64,000 nt of DNA from Kalmusia sp. IMI 367209 (Eukaryota > Ascomycota > Dothideomycetes > Pleosporales > Didymosphaeriaceae): positions 3,782,001 to 3,846,000 of the forward strand of contig JAPEUQ010000003.1 in NCBI GenBank assembly GCA_027946365.1, given 5' to 3'. Positions within the stretch are counted from its first letter, which is position 1. Every line of letters begins with the position of its first letter. The notes beneath the pieces are model-generated. The model saw only the letters and a list, made by a program, of their open reading frames with translations, was not told where the DNA came from and searched no databases. The position numbers and the translations under genes were made by a program. Of the stretch, positions 1 to 10,732 are shown in pieces.

Positions 1-1
1 G

Positions 2-541
2 GAACAACAAATCCTAGCCATTTCGCACGAGGAGCATAGAACTGATATCACGGAGGGCAGTACTCAAATTGATCACAGGTCTGGCTTCAATGACCACGAT
101 GATCAGGGGTCTTTAGCTAGACTTTTCGAACAAGAGTCCAACCAACGTATCGACAATACTGTTAGTAGCAACAGCACCACAGAAAGATCCCAGGGAGAGT
201 ATACCGATGAAGGAATATTCTCTCCGCTATCTGTATCTACGTCAGCCACGTCGCGCGAACCCCCTTCTCCGATAAGAAATCACCCCCCATCACAGTTATC
301 TATCGTAGAAAACGCTCTTGGACTGCTACAAGAGCACCCTTTGCCCACCGGGCGTTCTTTTCATACGCCACGCCCATCTACCCCTTATTGGCCTCGGCAA
401 ATGTCCGACACAGGCAGTATGAACAACCCGATCGTAATCTCAGATGATGAAGGCGATGATTCCATAGTGAAAGCTGTCAATCGTCCCATCAGGATGTGCA
501 AACAGAATGTTTCACGGCTCGTAGCGGAGATAGATAAGTAG
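2..541 (+). CDS. C-terminal fragment of unidentified protein (5' end outside window)
   Basis: An open frame runs from the left edge to a TAG at 539-541, giving about 179 residues with no need for an internal start, so the gene or its last exon begins upstream. The product is polar and low in complexity, rich in Ser, Thr, Glu, Asp and Pro, with no recognisable fold. Near its end is a hydrophobic core followed by an acidic run (NPIVISDDEGDD), the layout of a SUMO-interacting motif; similar patches occur in many fungal nuclear proteins. I do not recognise the family. It could also be the tail of a larger regulatory or transposon-derived protein. Confidence 0.45.
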   Translation, partial: EQQILAISHEEHRTDITEGSTQIDHRSGFNDHDDQGSLARLFEQESNQRIDNTVSSNSTTERSQGEYTDEGIFSPLSVSTSATSREPPSPIRNHPPSQLSIVENALGLLQEHPLPTGRSFHTPRPSTPYWPRQMSDTGSMNNPIVISDDEGDDSIVKAVNRPIRMCKQNVSRLVAEIDK

Positions 542-2822
542 GATCCTTACAGTCTTACCATCTAGGGAGGAGACTATCGTCAATTGATATAAATAGTACT
601 ATAACAATATTGCATGGTTTGGGCCGCAATGCCTGAATCCCCCTATTACTACGGAAGCTCCTAGTTGTCACTGTGAAAATTGCGACTATTGAGAAAAAAA
701 GAAGTATCTTTCTTGACGGCGGACGTGGCTGACGCATGTAGCTCGTATTGACTCGATGCACTGAACCACATGGGGTCTGAATTGATTGATAGACCTACAT
801 CGCTCGATGATGTAATGAAGGAAATGGAATTGGCTGAAATGAGTGTGGACGTCTGCGGGCATTGTTTCCCCTCAATGCTGCCTTCTTAGAAAGCTGCACA
901 GTACGACTTTCAAATCTTCAGCCTTATCTCTCGTGACTCTCATACGAAATCAATATTTCGAACAACGAGCTTCGCCACCACATGGAACTGTTCAGCTGGA
1001 TTTGTGTGGTCTAGGATGTGAGGTCCTTCTCATCCTTTCCAAGAGCACAGACATCCTCGGCATAAGGCTGTGAGAGCGTAATATGGTTGGGCTTATGACG
1101 AAAGGCTGAACCCCAACCAACAAGGCAACCTGCATGTCTTGAATTGAAGATACGTCTTTGCGTAATTCTGTGCAAAAGGAAGATTACACGTGCGACTGCT
1201 CTGATATATCCAGAGATCACGCCTGGCAGCCTTCTAAAGTTTACTTTATCTTTTCTCATCTCAGACATTGTTGTCTATTTTCGTTGTGTACATGTTTTTC
1301 TCTGTTGACAATTATTACCTTCGAACTAGTTTCCTGGTAGTGAAATGCCCACAGGTCAAGCCGACGCGCAGCTTTCCTTTGGTCCCTCATGCCCTTCTGG
1401 TAGTTCTTAGTATGCTTGTGGAGCTAACTTCCTGGGATGCTGCGTGAGCGATGTATGCACTCCGAGCGGCTGCTCAGAAGGCAACATTCGTCCCGTAGCT
1501 TTTGACAAGAGTCAATATGGCAAGTTTCCAGACGCGAGCTATGGAGCTTTTATACATGCACAGGGGGCCCGACTTTCTGGGGTTGCTGTAAGACCAACCC
1601 GTGTGCAGCTGGTACGATCTGTCTGGAAGGCGACCTAATGGGTGCCTTTGCTGGAAGCCCTCCGTAATCGGCCTACTAATTGGCTGGAAACACTTCAAAT
1701 TCGGGTCCTGCTGCTGCTGAAACTTGGAGGGCGACCTTTGTAAGGGTCACTTCCACTTCAGGTACCTTTGATGCAACACCTATCTCGCCGACTAGCCACA
1801 CTGTTGCAATCTATCTGTTGGCTGGTATTCTACGTATGCTACATGAAAAGAACTCGCAATATACATCACGATGAGCTCGACCGTCGGAAATATGATCTGG
1901 CGATCGCCATGACGGCTGAATCATCAAACAGCAATGGTAAACTTTACCTTGACGACGATGGTAAGTGACCTCCCCAGCAATTTCCGAAACTTGTCAGAAG
2001 CACGAAGTGATGCAATTGACCTAGTCCCACCCGTTTGTTTTTTCTCTCACTATGAACACAGACCCTCACATTTCATAGGAGTCATATGCCTATGCTTATC
2101 AACCCGATAAGGGGAGTCAAACAAGTGTGTGGAAACCGCATCATCGCACACGGGTTTCAGAGCTGCCGGGCGAGACAGTATGGAGGGGTGAGCTGCAAAG
2201 CCCAATGCCGTCGCCACATATATTCAGTGCACCCTAGAGTCCAAGAGCCCCGCAAGGAGGAGAGAAGCCGACGTTGGCGGACTTCGCGCATCACGCAGGG
2301 ACTGGCCATATGCGATCGTTAGTGATACGGACAATACGTAGAGACGAAATGCTAGGAGATGAAAATTAGCCTCGACTTGGATAGTGAGTGGGGTTTTTTC
2401 ATAAGGTATTTTCTTTAATGTGCTATCTGAAGTATTCTACACGTAGCTATCTAGGTCCTCTTATACGCTACGGCTGCGTTTGTATAACAAATGATGACCC
2501 TGGTATGTAAAGCTTAATCGAAGAATACCCTGATCTTGTGTACCTGTCAAGCAACAAATCTCCCTCGCTGACCTATCTAGTTACTCACTTCTATTCATGC
2601 CCGAAGGTCGATACAAGTCAAACAGCTCGTGAATTGTACATAGGAAAGTTTCCCAATGGGAGTTGATTTAGACACTAAGTGATCGAGAGAAATCTGGAGA
2701 TGTTCTGCATTGATAGAGGATAGTCCAAAGCTGAATTTCCCATGCACACGGACACACCACCCTCCTGAGGCTCTGTACAGCTTACGCTGACTTTCAGCTT
2801 CGTTTACCGCCTTTTATATCGT
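542..2822. other. Intergenic stretch, no supported gene
   Basis: Only short overlapping open frames on both strands, none with recognisable protein sequence or a convincing splice pattern. GC content is moderate, unlike the AT-rich block at the right end of the window. The right end serves as the 3' flank of the RPS29 gene. Confidence 0.5.
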
Positions 2823-3131
2823 TCAGCGATACTGTTTATATTAGCACTATTTCGGTTTCGGTACAATGCACACGTCGATACCTTGACGAAACCAATATCC
2901 GCAGCTTTCTCCCGGAACGCCTGCCGGCTCATGTTGAGTCCGTACTTGCGAATGAGGCCAGCGCGCTTTTTCTCGCCTGTCACAACGCTATTATGGAAAT
3001 TTTAATTAGTACCAGCTACACACTGACTCCGGGGATCAAGGAGAGAAAAAAGTGCGAAAAAGAACATACCAGCTCCGTGAGCCTTTCCCGTAGGTGCGCG
3101 GGCGTGAGTACCAGACTGTGTCGTGGGCCAT
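2823..3131 (-). CDS. RPS29: 40S ribosomal protein S29 (uS14), three exons, atypical zinc site
   Basis: Small-subunit ribosomal protein uS14 of the cytosolic ribosome. Exons on the minus strand: 3131-3070, 2987-2882 and 2831-2823; introns of 82 and 50 nt have GT-AG ends, and the second carries a CTAAT branch site. The joined frame is 59 codons (58 residues). It starts [19 protein letters not shown], continues [10 protein letters not shown] and [12 protein letters not shown], and the 9-nt last exon supplies Tyr-Arg-stop, the usual ending of the family. The family normally has two CxxC pairs binding zinc. Here only Cys21 remains: Thr24, Ser41 and Ala44 occupy the other ligand positions, and the loop is two residues longer than in yeast Rps29 (56 aa). 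Splicing and length look intact, so this is probably an expressed gene of a zinc-free form, though a diverged paralogue is possible. Confidence 0.87.
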
Positions 3132-4549
3132 TATGGACTGGGGTAATGGGGATGAAATAGAAGGGTTGAGGTGGGGTGAGGGGCGCGAAGGGCAGATTGT
3201 GATTTTGTGCGGATGGTGGTTTAGTACTGTGATGGCTACCTTAGTACGCACGGGCGTTTGCCACCTGCGAGGGCGGATCTGAACGAATTAGCTTTTCGAA
3301 TAATTCAGAAGTGGAAAAAATGTTCAGAGAATATGTGATATAGGTTTCCGCATGGTCAGGCTCTAAAGTTGGTATCGTTGTCCACACTGGGCGCTGGAGC
3401 GATGACCTCCGTGCTTACACTACTTCAACTCTTTTGAGAGATTATTGTTGGAGGGTTGTTACTTAGAAACAAATATAGAATTTGCGATTCAAATGGTGTT
3501 TTTGTCTCAGTTTTCTACGTCTTCTTGTCTCTCTACTTTCGTCTATTTGATATGAAGTTGCCAAGACTTTCCCCAAGGCTTCTTCTATTCTGAAATCTCC
3601 TTTGTACTTGAGAGAAAAGCAAACATCAAAAATTTACACTGTATTCAAATCTGTTTGTCACTTCCTGGCTACGATACATAAAAGATACTTATCTGGTAGC
3701 CATATAGTGTTATTGATGTTAGATTGGGTTTCAGGATGAGCTAAATTTTGCTTACTAATACCACTTGAACGACCGTCACATCGCACTGGGAGACGTTATC
3801 ACACGGCGAATGGGCCATAAATCTTAGCCTATCTGTGAATGCTCCTGATTTCAATTTATAATACATTACATGTCGACATACTGCACTTTGATGTTGTTCA
3901 GCTATTACTTTGCGAGATGATGAGCTTCACACTACACGTGAATCGACCCCCTAATAATCTGCGTCAGGCGTGCTACTGGATGGTGAAGATGCTGCCGGCC
4001 GCGCATTTGATCTTGTGTCTTTGTACTGCCTAACAGACGATGCCACAATCCCGGATCTACATCAATCACTTCGCTATTTGCCGGCCGCGCAATCCAAGCA
4101 GTCCAAAGTCCGATGCGCAACGCGAAGCTCCCTCCAATGTGAATTGTCTTCTTTGTTGCTTGATCAGCCGATGCTCTACTCAGCCAACATCTAGCCTTTG
4201 TCCAAACAGGCTGTGCGGGCATCAAAAGTGCGAGAGCGAGCGTGTTAGAAGAGTTAAGTGCGGGGTGGAGGCTAACCGGGTTAGGTAATATTTTTTTGCG
4301 AACATGTGTTGTGTGATTTCGTCGTTGGGGTCGCGGGAATAAGATAGGGTGAGATATATGTGTTGGAGAATTTTCGGGCTTACCACTTGTGGTTACGCCC
4401 TCTACAGTGGGGAATGGAGGGGTGATGACAAATGGTGCGAAGGCTTATTGTGTACTCAGGGTAGACATATATCTACGGCCATCATAAGAGCGGAGGAGTA
4501 GACTTTGCAGTCACGCTTCACAGGTTCGCCATCGCTAGAACTCGCAGAT
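3132..4549. other. Intergenic region between divergent RPS29 and GST-like genes
   Basis: Upstream region for RPS29 (minus) and the GST-like gene (plus). It contains only short unsupported open frames. The longest, minus strand 3932-4225, shows no family resemblance. I see no RNA gene or repeat. Confidence 0.45.
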
Positions 4550-5419
4550 ATGTCGCAGCAAACCATTCTATACGACATCCCAAGCAGACCTCCTACTAGA
4601 GGATGGTCGTACAACCCGTGGAAGAGTGAGCACTCTCATGTTCGCGTGCTCATGTCTAGCTAATAACCACAAGCACGATTCATCCTGAACTTCAAGGGTG
4701 TGGACTACAAGACAGAATGGATTGAGTATCCCGATCTCGCGCCAACCCTCAAAAGCTAGTACGTGCCCTGCTGCTCCCCTTGATCATCGACTGACCAGAC
4801 TATGCAGCGGTCTCCCACCAAATGATCCCAACGACTCCGGCTATTTCACAGACTACAGCAGCCCCGCGATTCGCTACGCAGACGGCACATACTCTATGGA
4901 TAGCTGGAAGATCGCAAAAGAGCTCGAGGAGAGGTATCCGACGCCTTCGCTTCATCTCAATGACCCCATTGTGGCTAGATTCCGGGAGATTCCTATCGTA
5001 AAACCTATTTTAGCGCACCTGGTGCCCAAAGTCCCGCGTAACCTACTGAACAAAATCTCGGCTGATTATTTCTATTTAACGAGGGAAGAGAGATATAAGA
5101 TGCCGTTGGACCAGTTGGAGAGAGAGAAGGCGAAAGAGGAGAATTGGGAGGAAATGAAGTCTGTCGCGAAGAATATTGGGGATCTTTTGAGGGAGAAGGA
5201 GGGGCCATTCTTGCTGGGAGAGACCCGTAAGTCAATGCTCATGTTGACTTGACACATGTTGATGAGTCTACAGTTTCGTATGCGGATATCGTTTTCGTGA
5301 CGTACCTGCAATTCATGAAGCGCGTGGATGAGAGTGTTTTCCAGCGTTACCTGGAGCTTGATCCTACGTTTCCAAGAATCTACGAGGCATCTAAACAGTG
5401 GTTGGCCAGAGAGGATTAG
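4550..5419 (+). CDS. Glutathione S-transferase-like protein (four exons)
   Basis: Predicted cytosolic GST-fold enzyme, likely conjugating or transferring glutathione; the substrate cannot be read from sequence. Exons 4550-4625, 4674-4758, 4808-5226 and 5274-5419, with introns of 48, 49 and 47 nt, all GT-AG. The joined frame is 242 codons (241 aa), normal for the family. The N-terminal thioredoxin-like domain has the fungal pattern WSYNPWKTRFILNFKG then YKTEWIEYPDL, and YSMDSWKIAKELEERYP where GSTs bind glutathione. The C-terminal helical domain includes FLLGET followed, after the last intron, by SYADIVFV. This resembles the fungal group that includes UstS-like GSTs. The start ATG is the first in frame, just before the conserved N-terminus. 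The stop lies 42 bp from the stop of the convergent Nudix gene. Confidence 0.85.
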
Positions 5420-5461
5420 GTAGGACTTGGTCGGATAAATGTTGGGTGAAAGTGGACAGCT

Positions 5462-6748
5462 CTATGAAGAAGTGAGGCTTTCGAGCAGTGCAAGACCAAT
5501 CCATGGTGATGAGGAGCCTTCCACAGCAACTGAAGTGTCTGAACTTTGCTTTGCCATCGCATCGTTTTCAATTGATTCTCTCCGAGCTGCTATTTTCTGT
5601 ACATGGGTATTGTGTCCTCCCCTTTTCGTAGCCTTCGAAGTTTCCTCGTGCGTCTTGGTCGCTTTTCTATCGGCTGCTTTTCTCTGCGCGCGATTGCGAC
5701 GTTGTCTTATTCGACGAAGCCTCGCTGTTTCCTGATGCTGGGTCCCGGGCTTTTCTTCTTGCTGCTCGATCGTGCTTTGTCTATCTAGTCTTCCGTCGAC
5801 CGCTTCTTTCTTGCTCACCGTTCTTACTAGCCCATCGCGACACTCGGTGATGTTCTGAAGCATTTTAGCTTCTTCATTTAGGTCAGAGGGCTTATGCTCA
5901 CTAGCAAATCCTTCATCCATCACTATCCCTTTCGTCGGCGTTTGGGAAAGCTCTTCCTGAAGGCTGCTAGTATCTTGGTACTCGGTCCTCCGTGTCTGAG
6001 CCTCCCGCTCATTTTGCTCGTCATCATCTTCTGCTTCCAATTGTTTTTTTCTCTTAGTAGCTTTCAATATCTTTGCAGCCTTCTTTGCAGCTGTTTTCGA
6101 AATCGCCCCTTCGAGGACCAGGTTGTTGTCCTGAATATGATCGTTCAAATGTTCTTCAGCTTGACTGCCTCGGCTGCTGAGTTCATCCAGAGCAATTTTG
6201 GTAGGGAAGGTATATTCTAGCAGTTCAAAAGCCTTGAGCAACAGTTCCCGGTCGTTCGCAAACGTGAGAGTATTCAGCGCCTCGCGTCTTCGCATGAAAA
6301 GAGGCTTCCACTTCGCTTCTCCAGGCAGCTTGTCCTTACCACCGTCTTCTTCCAGGACAGCAATGTACCACCAAATAATCTTGGCTCCTTTTCCGTGCTT
6401 GAGTGTTCGGATATGGCACATGAATGGCTCTGTCAGATTCTCGCACAAATGCGCTTTGTCATAAACATCTGCATGGGCATCTATCGCGGTTGCTCTTGTT
6501 GGCATTGTAACGGGTAGCAGGCGACAGCGGTACCCGGTTTCTTCTATAACCTCACGCACTGCGGCATCCTTGCGAGCTTCACCTTGATTGCGGCGGCCTT
6601 TTGCGAACATCCATTCCCCAGTATCTTTGTGTTGTACCAAGCAAACTTTAATGTCGGAGAGGTTAGATAAGTCGAATAGAACAGCCCCAGAGCTCTCAAC
6701 AAACTTATCCGAGCTAAGGGCTTTTGTTTGGACCGTGCTTGCTGCCAT
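5462..6748 (-). CDS. Nudix hydrolase-domain protein with long basic C-terminal tail
   Basis: Single-exon gene of 428 residues from the first ATG at 6748. The N-terminal 190 residues form a Nudix domain. A complete Nudix box runs from Gly51 to Tyr73 (GX5EX7REUXEEXGU, with REVIEETGY at 65-73; the last position is Tyr instead of Ile/Leu/Val), giving the usual Mg-binding glutamates. Such enzymes hydrolyse nucleoside diphosphates linked to another moiety; the substrate is not predictable, though the (V/I)CLVQH and GEWMFAKGR surroundings resemble diphosphoinositol or dinucleoside polyphosphate hydrolases. Residues beyond about 200 are charged, Lys/Arg/Glu/Gln-rich, probably disordered or coiled, with a strongly basic stretch suited to nuclear or nucleic acid association (inference). 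Convergent with the GST-like gene. Confidence 0.85.
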   Translation of the reverse strand: MAASTVQTKALSSDKFVESSGAVLFDLSNLSDIKVCLVQHKDTGEWMFAKGRRNQGEARKDAAVREVIEETGYRCRLLPVTMPTRATAIDAHADVYDKAHLCENLTEPFMCHIRTLKHGKGAKIIWWYIAVLEEDGGKDKLPGEAKWKPLFMRRREALNTLTFANDRELLLKAFELLEYTFPTKIALDELSSRGSQAEEHLNDHIQDNNLVLEGAISKTAAKKAAKILKATKRKKQLEAEDDDEQNEREAQTRRTEYQDTSSLQEELSQTPTKGIVMDEGFASEHKPSDLNEEAKMLQNITECRDGLVRTVSKKEAVDGRLDRQSTIEQQEEKPGTQHQETARLRRIRQRRNRAQRKAADRKATKTHEETSKATKRGGHNTHVQKIAARRESIENDAMAKQSSDTSVAVEGSSSPWIGLALLESLTSS

Positions 6749-7760
6749 TGTCGTGTGCAAGTGAGGTTGAAGCTACAGCGAAGAGAGGCTGAAGTGGGAA
6801 CCGACTGATTTGTGCTTAGGGAATAGTAGATCTTGGCTCTTAGGGTTGATCTGATGCGAATGATGTAATACTGAGCTGTCTTATCTGATATCTGACAGGC
6901 AGATAGACCGCCATGGTAAGAGAAGAGGTCAGTATCAATTGACTGCACTTGGAGAGGCTAGTGTGGATCGGGGGCGGAATTATCCGGCTAACACAACTGG
7001 GCGCTAACCGAGTTACGTCACCGCCACGCTAAGTCATTTGAGCGGACTTCGAACTGTACACCAGCAACAACATTCGGTCACTAAGAAACCGCGCTGCAGC
7101 TAATAAGTAAGACTGCGTCACATTATTAGAGTAACATTAAGGTTGCATTTGCTGCTGGTCGGGTTGGATGACTGCCCTGCCGCTTGTTTTGCGACTCAGG
7201 AAGCTGCAACCTCCCCTTCATGAGATGTTAAGGTGCGTTCTACACCAGCGTACGTATATCCTCTAATATTATGTAAAGTCTACGATACTGGATTTTCAAC
7301 GGATTGTGGCTGGATGTGCTGTCGTGGTACTGGTAACAACTGCTTGTACGTGATCGTGTCTGGAATACATACCCTAGAGGTGAATGTACGTACGGTAATG
7401 TCCGGCAATACTAGATTCAGTATAACTATCCAATCTCAATGACTCATAATACAAGCCCGTGCTAAGTAAATATAGAACAACTTTCAATAAGCTGTTGCAA
7501 ACACTGAGTGTGCAAGCTTTGCCAAGCCTTTAGGCAGTAAGCATCTCTGAAACGACTATATAAAACCCAAAGACCCAACGCGCTTTCTCCAGCTTTTCCC
7601 CACAACAGCTGCGTTAACTCGAACTTGAATTTACCAAATTGTTAGCTATCTCGAATACTGCCTGTGCGACGCATCTGTCTCACAAGAGCTACAACGTCCG
7701 ATCTGCCTTTGGTAGAGCTGCCTCGTGTATTGCTTGTGCTTACCAAACTCTACCAATATT
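6749..7760. other. Divergent intergenic region (Nudix / RVT)
   Basis: About 1 kb of upstream sequence shared by the minus-strand Nudix gene and the plus-strand RVT gene. The only clear element is the TATA-like box at 7557. No open frame in it resembles a protein. Confidence 0.5.
7557..7565 (+). promoter_or_regulatory. TATA-like box of the RVT gene
   Basis: TATATAAAA lies about 195 nt upstream of the RVT ATG, in a T/A-rich context followed by a CT-rich stretch typical of fungal transcription starts. This predicts a 5' leader of roughly 160 nt. Confidence 0.5.
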
Positions 7761-10732
7761 ATGGCTTCTTCAGGTAGCGTCTTCTCGGAGACCTTGCAGA
7801 CCATCACCACAACGAAATTGGAGGAGCTGGCCGAACAACGTCTTACCTTCGAGAGGCAATATACGCAACTACTCGACGCAATTTCTAAGCTGCCTAATCG
7901 CCTAGAACGGCTCTTCATTCTCGTCGATGGGGTTAAGTCATGCCTTGGGGTCGCAACGATCCCGTCAAAGGACAACACCGGCGGCCGTGTTGTCGTAGGT
8001 TCGACCGGCAACCCTCGCCTCGAAACGGACCTGAAGAATCTCGACCGATTTTTGGAGCAAGCCCGATACGACCCCTCTATCTCACCCAAGGTCCTTGAGA
8101 ACTGGGAGAAGATGCTCCTACAGTATCTCGCTGTTCAATCGGCCAAATATCAATATGCAGACCTGTACGGAAGGCTTGTTACCGAGTGGCTAACCTCGGA
8201 GAAGTCTGCTCTCGCCGATGCTGACCCTGAGTCGGCCGAAGGTTTCGAAGAGCTGCCTGGGGCCAAGAAACTTGAGGCCCGTGCTGAGTGGGAAAAGGTC
8301 GTTTTCGAACCCGCCCGGGTAGATCTCAAGGGTCTTGTAGGCTATCTTCAACGTCTCTTCGGTCCTAAGGTCGAAGAAAGTCAAAATGCTTCTGCAGAGG
8401 CTCTTACGCAGCTTCACCGTAAGGTTGAAATGTTCGAGGGCCGTCTCAGCAGCTCACAGCAGTTCAACGTGTCTACCTTGAAGTGGGTCATCCAAGGCCT
8501 GCAAGCTTCTGACCTTCTTTCGAACGAGAAGCGCGAGGTTCTCAAAGACTTCTTAAGCAATGATGTCATCCTGAGCGAGATCGCCGATGTACTCAACATG
8601 CGTATGGCTGCTCTTAGCCGTTGGTCTTGGGGTGATCACGTCCCGCTTGAGCAGCGTCGAAAGGTCAATGGTGGCTACAGCATCCACATGCACGAGGATC
8701 TCCTACAAGCTATCTTTTTGCACTACATTGGTGTCAAATGGTCGGTATTTTTTAAACGCGCTTTCCATGCTTTCCGCCTGGGAGCTTGGAAAACAAACCA
8801 TGTCACCGTCCCCAAGGTCGATCGCCTTCGTCGAGAATACTATCTTGGCCCCAGCAGCACTCAGACTGATTCTAACCTCCAGGACGTGCGGTCTAAGACG
8901 CATCATAACCGGTATTTTTCTCACCAGCTGCTCGACAACGAGTTCCAAAATATCGAGACACAGGAAGGTGAGGAGGAGGCTCAATTCAGACCTACCGCAC
9001 AGATGCCACCGGCGCAGTCACCCGCTCGTACAAAGCAAACAGCACATAAAGTCGTCCCAACTCAGATGGCCCGCATGCAGATGGCCTCAAAGCGTGCACG
9101 TACATCTAGCGGCTATGCTGCTTATGGTGGGGCTAGTTATTCTCCGACATCACCAGATTTTGATATGGAGGAAGAGGACGAAGATGATGATGAAGACGAA
9201 GACGAAGACAACGCACAAACGAAAAACCCAATGGAAGCCAAGCAGAAGCTACTTCACCTTGTAGCTACCGAAGTTGTGTTAAACACTCGTTTGCATGAAG
9301 AACTCACTTGTTTTCGTTCTGTGTTCGAATCGTGGAATCCGCTATTGCCACATGACACGATTCTGACTGTTCTCGGATTCTTCGGGGTTTCTCAGAAATG
9401 GCTGAACTTCTTCAAAACCTTTCTTCAGGCTCCTTTGAAGTTCGATGATGATCAGTCTTCGAATCCACGTCTTCGACAGCGTGGTACCCCTGGGTCCCAT
9501 GCTCTGAGCGATGTGTTTGGTGAGGTTGTGTTTGCCTGCCTCGACTATGCTGTCAACCAATCCACCGATGGAGGACTGTTGTATCGTCTCTATGATGATA
9601 TCTGGTTCTGGTCGAAGGACTACGAGAAGTGTGAGAAGGCTTGGGCTAGTGTACTACAGTTCGCCACGGCTATGAATGTCGATGTATGTGCTAAGAATGT
9701 GAAATGCTATATCAAATACGCTAACATAACCAGATTGACAATGCAAAGACTGGCAGTGTCCGTGTCTTTGGGAACAAGGCTCAGGAGAAAATGGAAGTTG
9801 ATGAGTCTCTGCCTTCCGGACAAATTCGCTGGGGCTTCCTCTATCTTGACTCCACAACCGGTCGCTTCGAGATCGATGAAGAGATGGTGAATGAGCACAT
9901 TGAGGAGCTCCGCACGCAGCTACGTGGCAAGTCAAAGAGTGTCATCGATTGGATCCAAGCATGGAACACCTACGCATCCACGTTCTTTAGCTCCAACTTC
10001 GGCAAGCCAGCCAACTGCTTTGGACGCGAACATGTGGACAAGATGCTAGCAACACATCACCGCATTCAAGAGAAGATATTCGACGGTGGCAATGTGGTCC
10101 AATTTCTGAAGCAAACAATCGAGGAGCGTTTTGAAGTCAAGGACATACCAGAAGGCTTCTTGTTCTTTCCTGTGGAGCTCGGCGGTCTAGATCTTAAGTC
10201 GCCGTTTGTCGGCTTGCTGCAGATCCGTGAGTCGGTCAAGGAGAATCCGCAGGACTTTCTCGACGAATTTGAGGAGCAAGAACGCAAGGACTATGCTCGG
10301 GCGAAGGCCTCTTTCGATCGCGGCGACATCAGCAAGAATCGTCGTGGGGGAGAGGATGCCAACTTCCGTCCTGCTAAAAACGCCGACGTCTTCTTTTCGC
10401 CCGAAGAGTTCGTGCGTTACCGCGAAGAATACGAGCCCCAAGGGGCTAGCATTATTCGCGTGTATTCAGATCTAATGAAGCGCCCGAAAGAGCGTTCCAT
10501 TGATGTGAGCGTACAGGTGAAACAGGCGGTCGAGCAACTTGAGGGTCAGAGCAATCTAAAGGGCATCACTAGCAAGTGGCGAGGCATGGAGCCGTACTGG
10601 AAGTGGGTTGCGCAGATGTATGGTCCGGAGATGTGCGATCGCTTTGGGGGCTTAAATGTGGTCGACCCAGGACTGCTGCCTATTGGTATGGTGAGCATGT
10701 TCCGCGAGAAGAGGATCAAGTGGCAGGGCTAG
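7761..10732 (+). CDS. rvt: RVT: reverse transcriptase-related cellular protein
   Basis: Two exons, 7761-9683 and 9734-10732, with a 50-nt GT-AG intron containing GCTAAC. The joined frame is 973 residues from the first good ATG. It matches the single-copy, non-mobile RT-related genes (rvt) described in fungi, bacteria and other eukaryotes, whose products polymerise nucleotides in vitro but whose role is unknown. Residues 8-60 are a predicted coiled coil. An extended acidic run sits near 467-486. RT-like blocks follow: RQRGTPGSHALSDVFGE (motif B-like), YDDIWFW at 611-617 (motif C, catalytic YDD), and KTGSVRVFG directly after the splice junction (motif D), then a thumb-like region with QIRWGFLYLDS. 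Where motif A should fall I read FRSVFESWNP with no obvious Asp. No LTRs, endonuclease or terminal repeats flank it, which argues for a host gene. Confidence 0.85.

Noticed and set aside
7761..10732. RVT region as a LINE or LTR retrotransposon
   Set aside because: No endonuclease, gag, RNase H, LTRs, poly-A tail or target duplication is visible, base composition is that of host genes and it has a normal spliceosomal intron; the sequence fits the cellular rvt family.
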